A stretch of 64,000 bases of DNA, taken from NCBI GenBank assembly GCA_013399115.1, contig VXAA01001880.1, positions 1-64,000 of the forward strand, read 5' to 3'. Of this stretch, positions 35,516-48,061 are shown piece after piece (within the stretch, counting starts at the first letter, position 1; each line of letters opens with the position of its first letter). The notes beneath the pieces were generated by a model that saw only the letters and a program-made list of their open reading frames with translations, was not told where the DNA came from and ran no database searches. Origin of the DNA: Anseranas semipalmata. Taxonomy: Eukaryota > Chordata > Aves > Anseriformes > Anseranatidae. Position numbers and translations under genes: made by a program.

Positions 35516-38020
35516 ATTATATGACACAGAGCACATGCACTGAACTGGTGTCTTCCTTTTAAATATACACATCTGAGTATACATGTGCTGATCTTCTCAG
35601 ACAGAGAATAGGTCATTTTAACTTATTGATTCGCAGTGAAGAAGGGAAGATCAGAATTAACATAAAGAAATAACGAGAAGTCACAGAATCCACTTACTAT
35701 TGAAGATGAGTCAACATTTAGTATTCATTTTTTGCCTCAGCATGCATCCTACTACATGACAGCTCACCCATGCTAGTGAAGACACATCAGCACACAAATC
35801 AGCAAGCTGAGATGGCTGATGGCTGGAGGAAAGTGGAGTGACGGATGGATTCTTCAGCAACCTATGGATGAAGTAATAAGACTAAATGACATTTCTGCTT
35901 ATGAGATTTCTTTGGTTACTAGCTGCCACCTTAATGGGTCAATAATTTTCCTATTTTCTTGTAAGCTGTTATTACTATTTCATTTTGGACACTGTCAAAG
36001 ACAGTTTTTTTAAAAATGATTTATCATTTGAAAGTAGATAAACTCAGTATTTAGTGCAATCTCATTCATTTTTTGGAATAAAAAGCCACAAATACCTATC
36101 TTCAGATCAAGGCCCAAGAGACCTCAGAGCTTCTCTGAAGGAATATCCTGACAAAGACAATGATAGAGTTAATTTTTTCCCATCATTGGTTGCAACAAAT
36201 GTCAGTTTTCTGGCTGTGCAGTGTAGATTTCAGGATTTAATGAGGACATAGATGGAGAAGCACACGTGTCTTGGCAGAAACAGAAAGTTAAGAGGATGTG
36301 AGCATCATGTCCACTTTCAAAGCCAGCTCATACTAGCAACAAGATCAAATGGTGAAGGCCAGTCAGGGTTAGACACTCCAGGCATCCAGCACTTGTAGGT
36401 ACTATTCTATATTTGAGTAGGAACTCAGGTGCAGAACTGAGTGCATGCAATGTTTCAGGCAAGCTCTTTTGTATACACCCTTCAAACAGTAGGCCAGAGG
36501 CAGATTCCTACTGAATTTCCCAATATTTGTCATCTCTTTGCTTGGGTTGTCATGATTCTAGCCCTGGAAATCTTAGAAAATCTTAACAATCTTAAAAACT
36601 GTTTAACCTTCTCTGTGTAATATTTAAGAGGCCAAATGCCTATTCTGTCTTCCTTAAACCCATTTGAATATAACTGCTAGATTGCCTGCAACTGCTTTTC
36701 TCTATTTCTTTCACTTGTACAGTAGCATGTAACCATCTTAGCAGAAAAACAAACAAACAAACAACAAAAAAAAAAACGGGCAAAAGAAAAAATAACTACA
36801 TGAGGAGTCTTGGATAGTCTCAGTTTTCAGCATGAATAAACACATTACATTTGTCTATGCGCAGTGATGATGCAGTAAGAAAATTCATAGGATTCCACTG
36901 TTTGATGCTTCACATGTTTATTGTGGGGTTTTATGTTTTGCTATCACTGTTAAGCTATGTAGAGCACACAGGAATACTGCTAATCTCTAGGCTTGCTAAA
37001 AAGGAACATTTAATTCATTTTTTTTATGGCATCTAGCTAACATCTATCTTTTTTTGACTGTGGTTGTTTTTGTTTGTTTGTTTGTTTGCTTGTTTAAGTT
37101 TGATTCTAAGAATAGATGAAAGGCATCATAATTCTCATTGGTGTAAGCTAGGACAGAATTTGTCCCCAAAGGGTTTCTGAGGTTTGTTATAAAAACAGAA
37201 AATATCTGAAGTGTAATTCCTTACAGCAGGATAAAAAGATATAAACATGACAGTTTTGTATCAATTGCAAAACCATCCTAAGGTGTACTTTAGCATCTGC
37301 TAAGTCATTTTATTAACTATTCCACTAATTAGATGATATTTCAGGAGACTTTTTCAATAGACCATCAAAGACGGTAAATAGGCAAAAACCAACCAGATAA
37401 AACTACAACACAGGTACATAGGAAAAGAGATAAATATTGGTAAAGTGATGAGAACAGAATTAAAGCAGAATAGAAATCACTGTACCCTTTATTATTATTG
37501 CTGCTATTATTTTCCAGTTTATCATGAAATGAGAGTTTTGTATAAATCTACTATTATTATTATTTTATTATTATTATTTTTTTTTATGCTGCTCACATCA
37601 AGTTGATTGTGCATTTTCCTCCCAATACTGTCAATTTCCTGATGGTAGGAAATACTGAAGAGGACAGTCTTGAAAGTAAATTCTGACTGACTTCAGGAAG
37701 GACAAAGTTAAGCTATTTGTCACCAACCAGCTGGAAATAAAGGAAATACAGAAGACTACACAAGATATATGGTGGAGTAATAGTTGACCAGGCTACTTTC
37801 CAATATGTGTCTGGTAAAAAAACAGCAATAGGAAAAGTAACTCTCCAGGAGACAGCTGAGCTTAAGAGGTCCAAGAACTCAAATATATCTCTCCCAACAC
37901 AACTCTACAGACATTTGGGAAACTCTACCATATGACCCATAAATGAAAGAAAAGCTACATTATAGTAATAAATAAAAGACTGAAATAGGACACATTTGAG
38001 GCAAAGAAATAAACATTTTG
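35516..38020. other. Non-coding sequence with simple repeats
   Basis: Contains a CAAA/A-rich tract at about 36748-36776, a TTTG tract at about 37065-37095 and an ATT-rich tract at 37550-37586. No exon, RNA gene or transposon was recognised. Confidence 0.55.
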
Positions 38021-38048
38021 CCACAGGAAAGGTATACCTTTCCTGTGG
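38021..38048. repeat. 28-bp perfect palindrome
   Basis: The half 'ccacaggaaaggta' is followed with no spacer by its exact reverse complement. Unlike the other palindromes here it has mixed base composition, so chance is an unlikely source: about 14 matched pairs are needed, of order 1 in 10^8 per position. Three further pairs match just outside after one mismatch. Confidence 0.97.
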
Positions 38049-38053
38049 AAAAT

Positions 38054-38068
38054 GGAAGGATACCTTCC
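38054..38068. repeat. Second hairpin beside the palindrome
   Basis: GGAAGG/CCTTCC with an ATA loop starts five bases after the 28-bp palindrome and resembles its centre (GGAAAGGTATACCTTTCC), as if a decayed partial copy. Confidence 0.85.
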
Positions 38069-39744
38069 CTCTACGTGGATGTTGCAGAGTTGGGAGCCTG
38101 GCATCAGGCAGCCCTGAGCACTGGTATTATCCTGGTGTCCTTCTTCAGCAGCCACTGACATTTCCTCCTGGATGATTAGTGTTTTGATGCACCTTCAGTC
38201 TCCCTGTCAGCCTGTTGTTTTCTCAACCACTGTTCTCCTTTCTCATTCCTTCATTTCTTGTCCCCCCAAAAGAGAGTAGGTATCAAGAGATTCATATCCC
38301 TTCTGATGTCAAATACAAGCATGAAGCTGAGACTGTTACATGGACATGCAATGGTTAAAGAGTACAGGGGAGATAGTACAACTTACTGTCCAACCTCAAA
38401 GAGCTTTCAGGAGTGACTCACTTTGGCCATACTAGTATTGTGCTAGGAGAGAATGCCTTTATATCTGAAAATCCAGTACACTTGGTGTTTTCAGTCCACA
38501 GACAATTCCACTTTGACTCTCTTTGAAGCTTTATACCTGCCTTTTAACTTGACTTCTATGTAAGATGAGGGTATTAAAGTGTGTTTTTCCTCTTGGAAGC
38601 TGGTGATTCCTTCCAAGAAATGCCTTCCATCTTTCTGGAGCTGGTGACTCCTCACTGTGACACGGCACATACTCAGTTCTGCTCTTAATGTCGTCTGCTG
38701 AGCATACAGGTCTGGGAAGCAGAAAGATTCAAAGGAAAGGAGTCAGTTCACTTAAGAATTTAAAAGGCCCTACACGTTCTTGTTATGTGAAATTGCTAAG
38801 AATGACCATGACGCAAACTTTTGAAACCATGAGACTGTTAGAGTCTTTTAAAGATTGACACGAAACAACCAGGATCAGTGAAAATTATTTGGTGTTCGTA
38901 TCAGCTTTGTGTTTTGAACTTCTGGGCCACATCACCAGATTGACATATTTTTCGATCATTCCAGTTACCTGACTCTTTATTATTATTTTGACAGGCTCTG
39001 TAAATAGAAAAGAAAGAGTTGGACTGATTGTAGGCAAGGTAAATTTAGTTTTCAGGACTTCTCCTTTGGAAAGGAGTACTAAACAATTAATTCCTTTGCT
39101 TTGCAAATGACATTTTCTTCACTTTATTCCCTTCTTTTTCCAGCCTTTTTACTTTTAACTTCTCATATTGATCAAGTTTTAGCTATTTCACTGGAAGTCC
39201 TCTGTTTAACCTTCCCTGGGTTAAAAGCTTTCCTTTCTTCTTAGATTACAACATAATTTTGCTTTACTGAGGTCTTACATTGCTGCTAAACCTTGAATCA
39301 GAATTGCTTTCATATGTCCTTGTATCCCAGTCTGCTAGGATGATTGCCAATTTTTTTCCTGTTTTTTTTTTTTTTTTATATATAATTTTTCTACATATTT
39401 TAATCACTTCCTTTTCACATTTTTAGCCAGCACTGAAGAGGTACATGCAAGTGCACACAATATTTAATGGGCTTTGGTCTCATAAACTAACAAATATACC
39501 TTTCTTTACCTTGCTTTTAAGTATTCTTCTTTTGTATAGTACAGGCAAAAGAAAATGTCTGACAGATAAGATCTGCATTGCCCAATTCACTATTCAGTAT
39601 GCTCATTTCCTAAAAAATAAATTATCAGATATGACTGTGATTGAAGCACTCTGATTTAGTCCAAGGAAAAACTAACAAATGTTTCAGTACAACTGTTATG
39701 AGACGCATTAAAAGGGAGGTGAGTTTTTAGGTTTTCCATTCTCT
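38069..39744. other. Non-coding sequence, no gene seen
   Basis: Unremarkable mixed-composition DNA with a T run at about 39361-39377. No feature could be supported. Confidence 0.55.
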
Positions 39745-40003
39745 GCATCAGGGGAAGTTCAGACTGGATATTAGGAAAAGGTTCTTCACTGAGAGGGTTG
39801 TTGGGCACTGAAGCAGACTCCCCAGGGAAGTGGTCACAGCACCAAGACTGCTGGAGTTCAAGAAACCTTTGGAAAATGCTGTCAGACATATGGTTTAATT
39901 TTTAGGTAGGCCTATGTGGAGCCAGGGTAGTCCTAGGTAGTCTTGTTGGACTCAATGATCCTTGGGGGTCCCTTCCAAATCGGGATATTCTATGATTCTA
40001 CGA
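39745..40003 (+). mobile_element. CR1 LINE 3' end
   Basis: About 260 bases of ORF2 end plus 3' untranslated region. Recognisable strings include 'ggatattaggaaaaggttc', then 'ttcactgagagggttgt' and 'cccagggaagtggtcaca', followed by the 'ttggactcaatgatccttgg' end and about one and a half tail units. Coding sense is decayed by stops. The copy is 5'-truncated near 39745. Confidence 0.93.
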
Positions 40004-42039
40004 TATATAAAAAGAGCTATATCACTGATTTCTGATGAAATTAAAAATATAGAACATATTTTCCATTTACATAAACTATCATAAATATTTTTACAAGATC
40101 AAGAGCAAGCTCATATTTTTCTTATGTGTAGGACATTCTTCACATTCTACTCATTTATTTGATTTATTTGATGTCCTTTTTTGTTCTATATCCTTACTTT
40201 TCAGGTCAGAATGGTAAAATGCTTTTTTTATATTTAAGTAATCTGTACTGAAGGAGATTGTGCTAACAAGGTTCATACATTGATCTCAATAACTTTGATA
40301 AAAATCTGATATAAATCCATCCATTCAGCATCTGCTCACACTTATTCTTCTCTCTTCAATAACAGAAATATCTATTCCTTACAAAGGAGGACTTAGTAAA
40401 AAAAAAAAAAAAAAGAAAGAAAACCAAAATCCTAACCTGTTGCGTAAGCATGACATATGCTTCTCTGAAACTACAAGGCACACTAAATGTATGTGATAAT
40501 TTTTTTTTACGTTCCTGCCAAAAATTATGCTTTGTGTTGATTATTGAGGTACATGGCACCATTTTTCTGAAGTAGCTAAATTTTTTTCAGAACTCCTGTA
40601 TTGCAGAGATGCAAAAAGCTGTGGTTCTTGAAAGATGTACACCAACAAGTGTTTATATTTGTTCTTATCTGCATCATTGCTCAAGTTTGATTAACAGAAA
40701 GGGCAAGATTCTGAAGACTTCATGATGATGCTGAATTATTACTTCTATAACTGTCCAATTAACACCATGATGCTACTGGAAGAGATATTAGTGCTACATG
40801 GGCTGCAAGATGCTGGAAACACCTAGCTTCATGTCTCCTTCTCATGAAGAACAGATAAATCAGTCATTCTGGTTTAAATACTACAATAAAATCCCTTTAG
40901 ATAAGAAGTTGATTCCTTTTGTTAATAAACTCAATTATCTTATTAAAGAAAGTTATGAGATTAGTTTGTGAAGGACATTCTTGGTAAACTGAGGTTTCAT
41001 TTTATTCAAATTCTACTGCATAATGTTGAAATTTCTATTCTGTCTCCATTGTGGCATGGAGTCAGTTGAAAATCTAACTTGGTTGCTACAGGTAAAAGAG
41101 GGAACACTCCCTTAGTCTCCTAAAATATATTTTCAGTTAGAGGGAGGGTTCAGAAACAAGAATTAAACTGAGGAAGTTCCAAGACTAAAATCAATATTAA
41201 CATTTATTGAAAAATCAGATCCTCGTTTTTCCTAACTGGTCAAATATCTTTATTTTATTTATGGATTTATATGTGGAAATTGGATAGAGATAGAGGGAAA
41301 AGGCAAGCAATGTTAACAGTGATGATAAATTCAAGAAGAATAATGGGAAGTGAAATTTGCAATAACTGAAAGGAAGAGCTTAAGCCCTAAACTTAAAGGA
41401 ATATATTTTGAATCATCAAAGAATTTTGCAATCACAAACATACCAAAATGCAATGATGATAGTAAATATAATAAATAAATGGATCTAATAATCAGTAATG
41501 TCGTAAGCTTTGAAGTAATATACTGCAGGATGATTACCTTTCTTTGAATTTCCTTCTACTGAAGAACCACCATGAGAATCAGTTAAGAAACAAGTACTGA
41601 CTCTACTAAAACTTTTGTATATTTTGTAGCAGTTCTGCATGCAATGTCTGCATCTCCCAACTCTGTGCGACCTCAGCCTTCTCTGCTGAAGGAGTGCTCA
41701 CCACAGTACAACACAATTTGCTTTCTTGAAGGTTATTACAGTCAACAGAGGCCTTAGTACTTTTGGAGACAGAAGGAGGATGTTTCCCTTTGATCAGCTA
41801 AAGGCTTCATACGCTGCCTTGTGTGGACCATCTGTATGGGGATGCAGCTTATTTTGAGTAAACAAACAGGACTTCCAGGAACTGAGGCTAAAAATGAGCT
41901 AGGTATTTTACCCTCAGTTCTCAATTGTCTGCCCATATGGATTTAATTTATCATAATGAAATAAACTTTAAAAGAATTCAGTGTAACTGTCTTAAAATTA
42001 GCCTAATGTTAGTCAAATTTCCTCTGTTTGGAAATAAGG
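40004..42039. other. Non-coding sequence, no gene seen
   Basis: AT-rich sequence with an A run near 40400-40416 and a T run near 40500. No gene or repeat family recognised. Confidence 0.55.
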
Positions 42040-42480
42040 CTACCTGCAATGTACTATTTACAGTCTCCCTTGAAGTCACTATTGTGAAAAATGTAATTAA
42101 AGAGTTTCTAAAATGCACAGTACAGTCTAGGTCAGGTAAATACATAATCAGGGAGTTATTAATGAAGCTGCAATTAATTAATATGCCAGCATCAGAGCCA
42201 TTAAAGCTGATTAATGTTATGGCACACAAAGAGAATTTGTAGCTAACAAATCAATGACCCAGTAGACCGTATAGTCTCCTTTGGAGCCATTACACTGTAC
42301 CATATCAAAGCCTCATTAGAGAATTTTTAATTCACTGATCATCAACCCCAGTAATCATTAGTTGGCCCAGGTTGATGATGCATGTGCAGAGAAGAAATAT
42401 AAGATAGTACTCCATCGAGGGATAGATCTCCTCCCAATTACATTGCTGTAAATCAAGGGTAACTCCATTGGAATCTAAGA
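42040..42480. promoter_or_regulatory. Possible conserved non-coding element
   Basis: This block is free of homopolymer runs and dense in TAAT/ATTA homeodomain cores, including 'gcaattaattaatatgcc' at about 42170 and 'aagctgattaatgtta' at about 42205. That texture is typical of vertebrate developmental enhancers in gene deserts. An open frame (41925-42242) lacks coding character. Conservation cannot be measured from one sequence, so this is inference only. Confidence 0.2.
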
Positions 42481-42500
42481 ATGTACATAGTTTAGGGAGG

Positions 42501-42550
42501 AAAAATAAAATAAAATAAAATAGTAATAAAATATAATAATAATAATAAAA
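42501..42550. repeat. (AAAAT)n/(AAT)n compound microsatellite
   Basis: About four AAAAT units pass into several AAT units. Confidence 0.9.
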
Positions 42551-44000
42551 CAAAATTCCAGTCCAAAAGGAGTGTCAAATCAGTTGAGATTTTTAAAAAC
42601 TCATTTATTTTGCTCACTCAATAGCTCATTTCTAATGTACTAACTAAAACATTTGATTTTTCTTTTTAACTTACAAAAGAAAACCACTCATAATTTAATA
42701 GTATATGATATAGAGGCATGGAAGGGCAAGAGATTATGTATTTTCATTCTATATATGTTTGGATTTCTTTTGAGGTTTAGCTTGGGTTCTGAATTTTGAG
42801 TCTGTGATTGAAGCATCCCTGGTATACATTTAACTCAAGACTGCTGATACATACTCCCAGCCTTTGCTCTTTCTAGGTATATATTTGTCTGGAAATCAAT
42901 TAGCTATTTCTCATTAAGGATAACTCTTTGATTTTCATTAACTTCAGTGGAGTTATACCTGAGAGAATTTTGTCATGAGTGGTTTCATATAGAATTGGTG
43001 TTCAAAACTGCAGTTACCAAGAGCCCTTTGAGGAAAGTGCAGGGCAAATATTGCAGTCTTCTACAAAGGCTGAGCCCAAGTCTTCACCTGTCTAAATTCA
43101 CAAACTTAGACTTGCATTGAGAGGTCACTTGCCTTGAGAGCTTTGTCATCCTTAGAGTGCAGGAGAGGAATGGCTCTGGATATATGATTTGCTGGTAGTT
43201 TCTTTTGTTTGTAGGTTTTGTTACACAGCAATTCTTTTCAGAATGCCTAATATTTATGGACTAGATTCTTGTTTTCTTGTCCATTTTGAAGCAAGGATTA
43301 TCCGACAGTCTTGCTCAGAAATGTAGATAAGGGTTCACTTACTTTTGATATGTTGTAGATGATGTGTACATTCTGTTTTACACATTTATTCTTACATAAG
43401 ATAGTTTAAAGCATTGCTAAGAAGCAGAGGATTTACTACATATTTTACAGCTATTATTGCCTGCCTCAGAATTTCTGTGGTCATTGTTTTACAAGAACTT
43501 TGACTGATATAGAATAAAGGTATCACAATAACTGTTTAGATTAGGAAAACTAAATCCACCTTCTCAGATAGCTCAAAGTCAAAAGGAAGAAGCACCTCTA
43601 CCACTTTCTTTTTCTTGTTTTAAACAGAAAGAGTGCCAGTGATATGGGGCTAGTTATTTTAAAGAACATTCCATAAATCATAAACAAGTGAGAGTTTTTA
43701 GGTAAACACATATGTAAACATGTATTTCAGAATACGTAGATCTCAAATTATTTGAGAATCAAATAATATCGATGCCGAAATATATTTCTGACAATATTAT
43801 TGTTGAGGAAGGATGATGCCTAAAATTGGGCTCTTTGGTAAAAAAGGAAACTCAGCCCATAGCTAAAAAGAATGGCAGCTCAGTTGCAGTGCTCCAATAT
43901 AACACGATGTAGAAGAGACATGCCACTGCAGTTATTGCAACTGCAATGGGTGTTTATTGTCATTGAAATCTTCTGCCCAGTAAACCCCTGAATAGCAGGA

Positions 44001-44028
44001 AAATAATAATAATAATAATAATAATAAA
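44001..44028. repeat. (AAT)n microsatellite
   Basis: About eight AAT units. Confidence 0.92.
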
Positions 44029-44540
44029 AATCTAGTGCAGAAATATTCCAGTCAGACTTGTTTCTCTCCCACACAAAATTTTCAGATATAGTGTGTCATC
44101 AAAAACCTTAAAAGAATTGCATCCATCTTTCTACACTCAGATTCTGCCTTCCAGTTCCTACTGTATTGCTTTTCCTCAACTATTGCCCAACTAGAAATTA
44201 TTGTTTCAATTGGAACTTGCAAATAATAATATATATGCAAAAGCAAGAAAACAGGATTAGCTTTTGCTCTGATCATGATGGATTTTTAACAGTTATTGGG
44301 ATGGTATCAATGTTTATAACAAACAACAGAATTAATCCATTTGGAAACCTCGATATGCACTGCCAGCTGTGAGCAACACTCACATAGAGGATAAAAGCAC
44401 AAAGCTTCCTAGAACTAGAAAGCAGAAAGACTGTTTTTGCATGTACTCTTACCTGCAGTGATGTAAAACACTTCTCCTATGCCTGATCTTGGTAATTTCT
44501 TAGGTTTGCTTGTTTGTTTATTTGTTTAAATATTTCCTGT

Positions 44541-44698
44541 TGTGGTGGTTTTACCCTGCTGGGCAGCTGAACTCCACCAAAACTGCTCTCTCACTCCCCC
44601 TCCTCAGAAGAAGAGGGGGAGAAGAAAGTATGATGGAAAGAGAAAAAAAGGCTCAGGGAAAATTAGCTCCATCCCAGCCAGACACAGTACACCTGTAT
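44541..44698 (-). mobile_element. ERVL-type LTR fragment, minus strand
   Basis: Plus-strand reading starts 'tgtggtggttttaccctgct', then 'gggcagctgaactccacca' and a GGGGGAG-flanked stretch. This is the reverse complement of the 3' end of an avian ERVL LTR. The same landmarks, 'ggttcagctgcc' followed by 'agggttaaaccac', end the solo LTR at 23860. Only the terminal 150-160 bases are kept and the inner boundary is uncertain. Confidence 0.72.
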
Positions 44699-46438
44699 AT
44701 CTAAATAATTCTTTATTTTCATATATCTGTGTCTGTTTTTTTTGTTTTTATTAAATAGATTTAGATTCAATTTCAACCCTGGTCACAGATTTCTAGTGGA
44801 AATGAGCTAAGGAATTTAATTCTTTGTTCTTCTATTTACTGAATGTACACAACATTAGTGTTTTAATTTGTTCAGAAGTGAGCTTTGAAGTTAATCTCCA
44901 AGTTACCTTTTTTGCTTCTTTTTTGCTTTGATTTTCTTCTTGAGGTAGTTTCAGAGTGTGTGAACTGGATTCCTTTGGGATTAAAAGAAACTGGAAGCTG
45001 TGCTCCAGCAGTGCACCCAATGCACTATAGACACACACACTCACGCAAAATTCAGTCCACAGGAGTAGATGAGAATTAGTCCAAATTTAAAAAAAAAAAA
45101 AAAAAGCTTAGTCTTTCATTCATTGGTCCTCAGCACTAACTCTTTTCCCCTGCCTATCTATTCTCTTTTGGCCTATGCTCCTTAGTGATATGGAAAATAA
45201 CATTTCTGGTGTTTACATTTTTGTTTTTGTTTGGTTTTTGTTTGGTTTTTCTTTGTATGTGTTTTTTTTTTTTTTTTCTTTTTTTCACTGTCTCTGTAAA
45301 CATTTTTGGACAGATAATTTTCTATGCTGCTGAGACACTGTGTGAAATGTGTGCTTGAACTTAACCGCTGTAAATTAAAATAACATTAAAGGGAAGATGG
45401 TGGCAGTGATAATAAAGAGAAGAAAAGATGGGTTTGAATATTATTTCTCTTCATTTAGATCAACCCTGACCATAAGGTAAAGCCAGCTAATGTAGATAAT
45501 TTCAAATCCAATACATAGTTAAACATGCAGGACTGATTAGCAGAGTGACAGGATTACTATGAAGAACACAAGATGAATCCTTGATGTTTCATCCACTGAA
45601 CTGACTATAAGGGCTTTACAAGACTGGAGAAGGGTGTGGAGCACCAGGTTTAAGAACTGGAAGTACCTGCCTGTTTTAGCACAGAAGTCTTCCCATTTAA
45701 CCATGCAACACAGTGCAATGCAGTGGCTGTCTGCTTTTGTGGTCTGAAACACCATTGCCATGAGCACTTAGGTATATACTGGATTCAGGGAAAAATCATT
45801 CAACCCAAACAAATGCAAATATATACACAAGCTGTTAGTCTTGGTATTTAAGCTTCCCCCAGAATTGATCAACTCCAGCTGTATCATCTCCATGTCACCT
45901 AACTATTCTCTCTTGACAAATCTGTAACATCAACTACTTTTTTTCCCTTTAGCATACTTCATATAGCACAGCTAATAAATTCACTTCCTACAGGATGATT
46001 CATATTTTAAAAGTGTCAAAAATAATTTCACAGTCATAATTATGATACTTTGGGAATGTCAGACAAGCACAACACACAATTTATACTAAATAGGAGATGA
46101 AAGATACATAATTATTGTTTTTACTAAGTCAAATTGGCCACTAGAAATTCAGGTAAACTGAGTTTAGGTTTTTATAAGTACTACTAAAACTGACAAATCA
46201 TGTCAAATTCTTTTTTTTTTTTTTTTTAGTTTGACAGACTTGCTGATCATCTGTGATTTCACCTCTGTGTAAATACAGTACAGATGGAATGAAATTCTCT
46301 AAAAGTTTGGTTTCATTTATTTGATCATGATTAAAGCTTTAGTCATAAATAGGTTTACATTTTCAGTGAAATTCTGCTTTTAGTCTACTTTTTCTGAGCC
46401 GTGTCAAAGGATGAAGAAGGCATCAAACGACTTGACCC
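44699..46438. other. Non-coding sequence, no gene seen
   Basis: Contains A and T runs (about 45090-45104, 45262-45276 and 46211-46227) and a GTTTT-type tract at 45221-45250. Nothing else could be supported. Confidence 0.55.
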
Positions 46439-46570
46439 TAGAATCATAGAATCATAGAATCATAGAATCGTAGAATCATAGAACCACAGAATATTCTGAG
46501 TTGGAAGGGACCAACAAGGATCATTGAGTCCAACTCCTGGCTCTGCACAGGACCACCCAAAAATCAGACC
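46439..46570 (-). mobile_element. CR1 LINE 3' end running into a gap
   Basis: Six to seven 8-bp tail units, the last two mutated, are followed by the complement of the CR1 3' untranslated region ('ttggaagggaccaacaagga', 'gagtccaactcctggctctg'). The sequence is then lost in the gap at 46571. The element's 5' extent is therefore unknown. Confidence 0.93.
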
Positions 46571-47297
46571 NNNNNNNNNNNNNNNNNNNNNNNNNNNNNN
46601 NNNNNNNNNNNNNNNNNNNNNNNNNNNNNNNNNNNNNNNNNNNNNNNNNNNNNNNNNNNNNNNNNNNNNNNNNNNNNNNNNNNNNNNNNNNNNNNNNNNN
46701 NNNNNNNNNNNNNNNNNNNNNNNNNNNNNNNNNNNNNNNNNNNNNNNNNNNNNNNNNNNNNNNNNNNNNNNNNNNNNNNNNNNNNNNNNNNNNNNNNNNN
46801 NNNNNNNNNNNNNNNNNNNNNNNNNNNNNNNNNNNNNNNNNNNNNNNNNNNNNNNNNNNNNNNNNNNNNNNNNNNNNNNNNNNNNNNNNNNNNNNNNNNN
46901 NNNNNNNNNNNNNNNNNNNNNNNNNNNNNNNNNNNNNNNNNNNNNNNNNNNNNNNNNNNNNNNNNNNNNNNNNNNNNNNNNNNNNNNNNNNNNNNNNNNN
47001 NNNNNNNNNNNNNNNNNNNNNNNNNNNNNNNNNNNNNNNNNNNNNNNNNNNNNNNNNNNNNNNNNNNNNNNNNNNNNNNNNNNNNNNNNNNNNNNNNNNN
47101 NNNNNNNNNNNNNNNNNNNNNNNNNNNNNNNNNNNNNNNNNNNNNNNNNNNNNNNNNNNNNNNNNNNNNNNNNNNNNNNNNNNNNNNNNNNNNNNNNNNN
47201 NNNNNNNNNNNNNNNNNNNNNNNNNNNNNNNNNNNNNNNNNNNNNNNNNNNNNNNNNNNNNNNNNNNNNNNNNNNNNNNNNNNNNNNNNNNNNNNNN
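46571..47297. other. Assembly gap (727 N)
   Basis: Opens inside a CR1 copy and closes at a short (CA)n tract (47298-47312). It probably holds more of the CR1. Long frames drawn across it on both strands are artefacts. Confidence 0.98.
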
Positions 47298-48061
47298 CCC
47301 ACACACACACACCTTTACAATCTTCTTTACGACACCAAGGAAAGATAAAAATGAAGTGTTTTAGTATATGTTCACATACAGTGAACATACCTTGGAGGAC
47401 TGACCAGCTGAAGTATGTTGGTTGTTTACTAGAACTGAAGTAGAAATATTGTAAACTCTTTGTCTTCTACCCAACCCTATGATTAACTTTATATAAGGAA
47501 TATGTATTTATTTTCCTGCTTCTGCTTCATGGTTCAGAGAAGCATAGAAGTACTGGCAACAACAAGAAAAATTCCTGTAATTTAATGTGTCAAAAGCTAT
47601 GTTTGCTTTAGAGTCATTGATATGTTTGGCCCAAACCTTCTGCTTATACAGATAAAGATAACCAGATTTACTTCAGATGAGAACTTGCAGAATGAGAAGT
47701 TGTTTTTAGTAATAAAATTACTTGCATATATATATACACCATCACTTGCAAGCTACTTTCTTACATTTTCTTTTAACATGCTTTTTTTCTCTCCTCCAAA
47801 TGTACTTTCAGCAAGGTTCACAAAAGGAATGTAGTGCATAAGATGGAAAACATAATACATTATTAATAAATCTCGAAAGCAACAGCTTAAATGGTAATCT
47901 TTGAGTAAACTGTAAATCCCTCCAATATGTCCTGTAAATTATGTAAGCATCCTGAGACAGACGGAGGATACAAATTAGAGAGAAGTAGGGAGGGAAAAAT
48001 CAGCAAAAAACATTATGAATTGAAAATCTTTTCCTTTGTTTCTTCTTGTTTTCCTGCATAG
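47298..48061. other. Non-coding sequence, no gene seen
   Basis: Begins with a short CA repeat at the gap edge. A TA-rich stretch lies near 47726-47738. The last 30 bases form a good polypyrimidine tract. Confidence 0.55.

Larger units (their letters stand above)
42481..44540. other. Non-coding sequence with A-rich microsatellites
   Basis: An AAAAT/AAT compound tract lies at 42501-42550 and an (AAT)n tract at 44001-44028. No gene was recognised. Confidence 0.6.

Noticed and set aside
46460..47388. Several frames of 260-280 codons on both strands across the large gap
   Set aside because: They consist almost wholly of unknown bases, and their ends are CR1 tail and flanking non-coding DNA.
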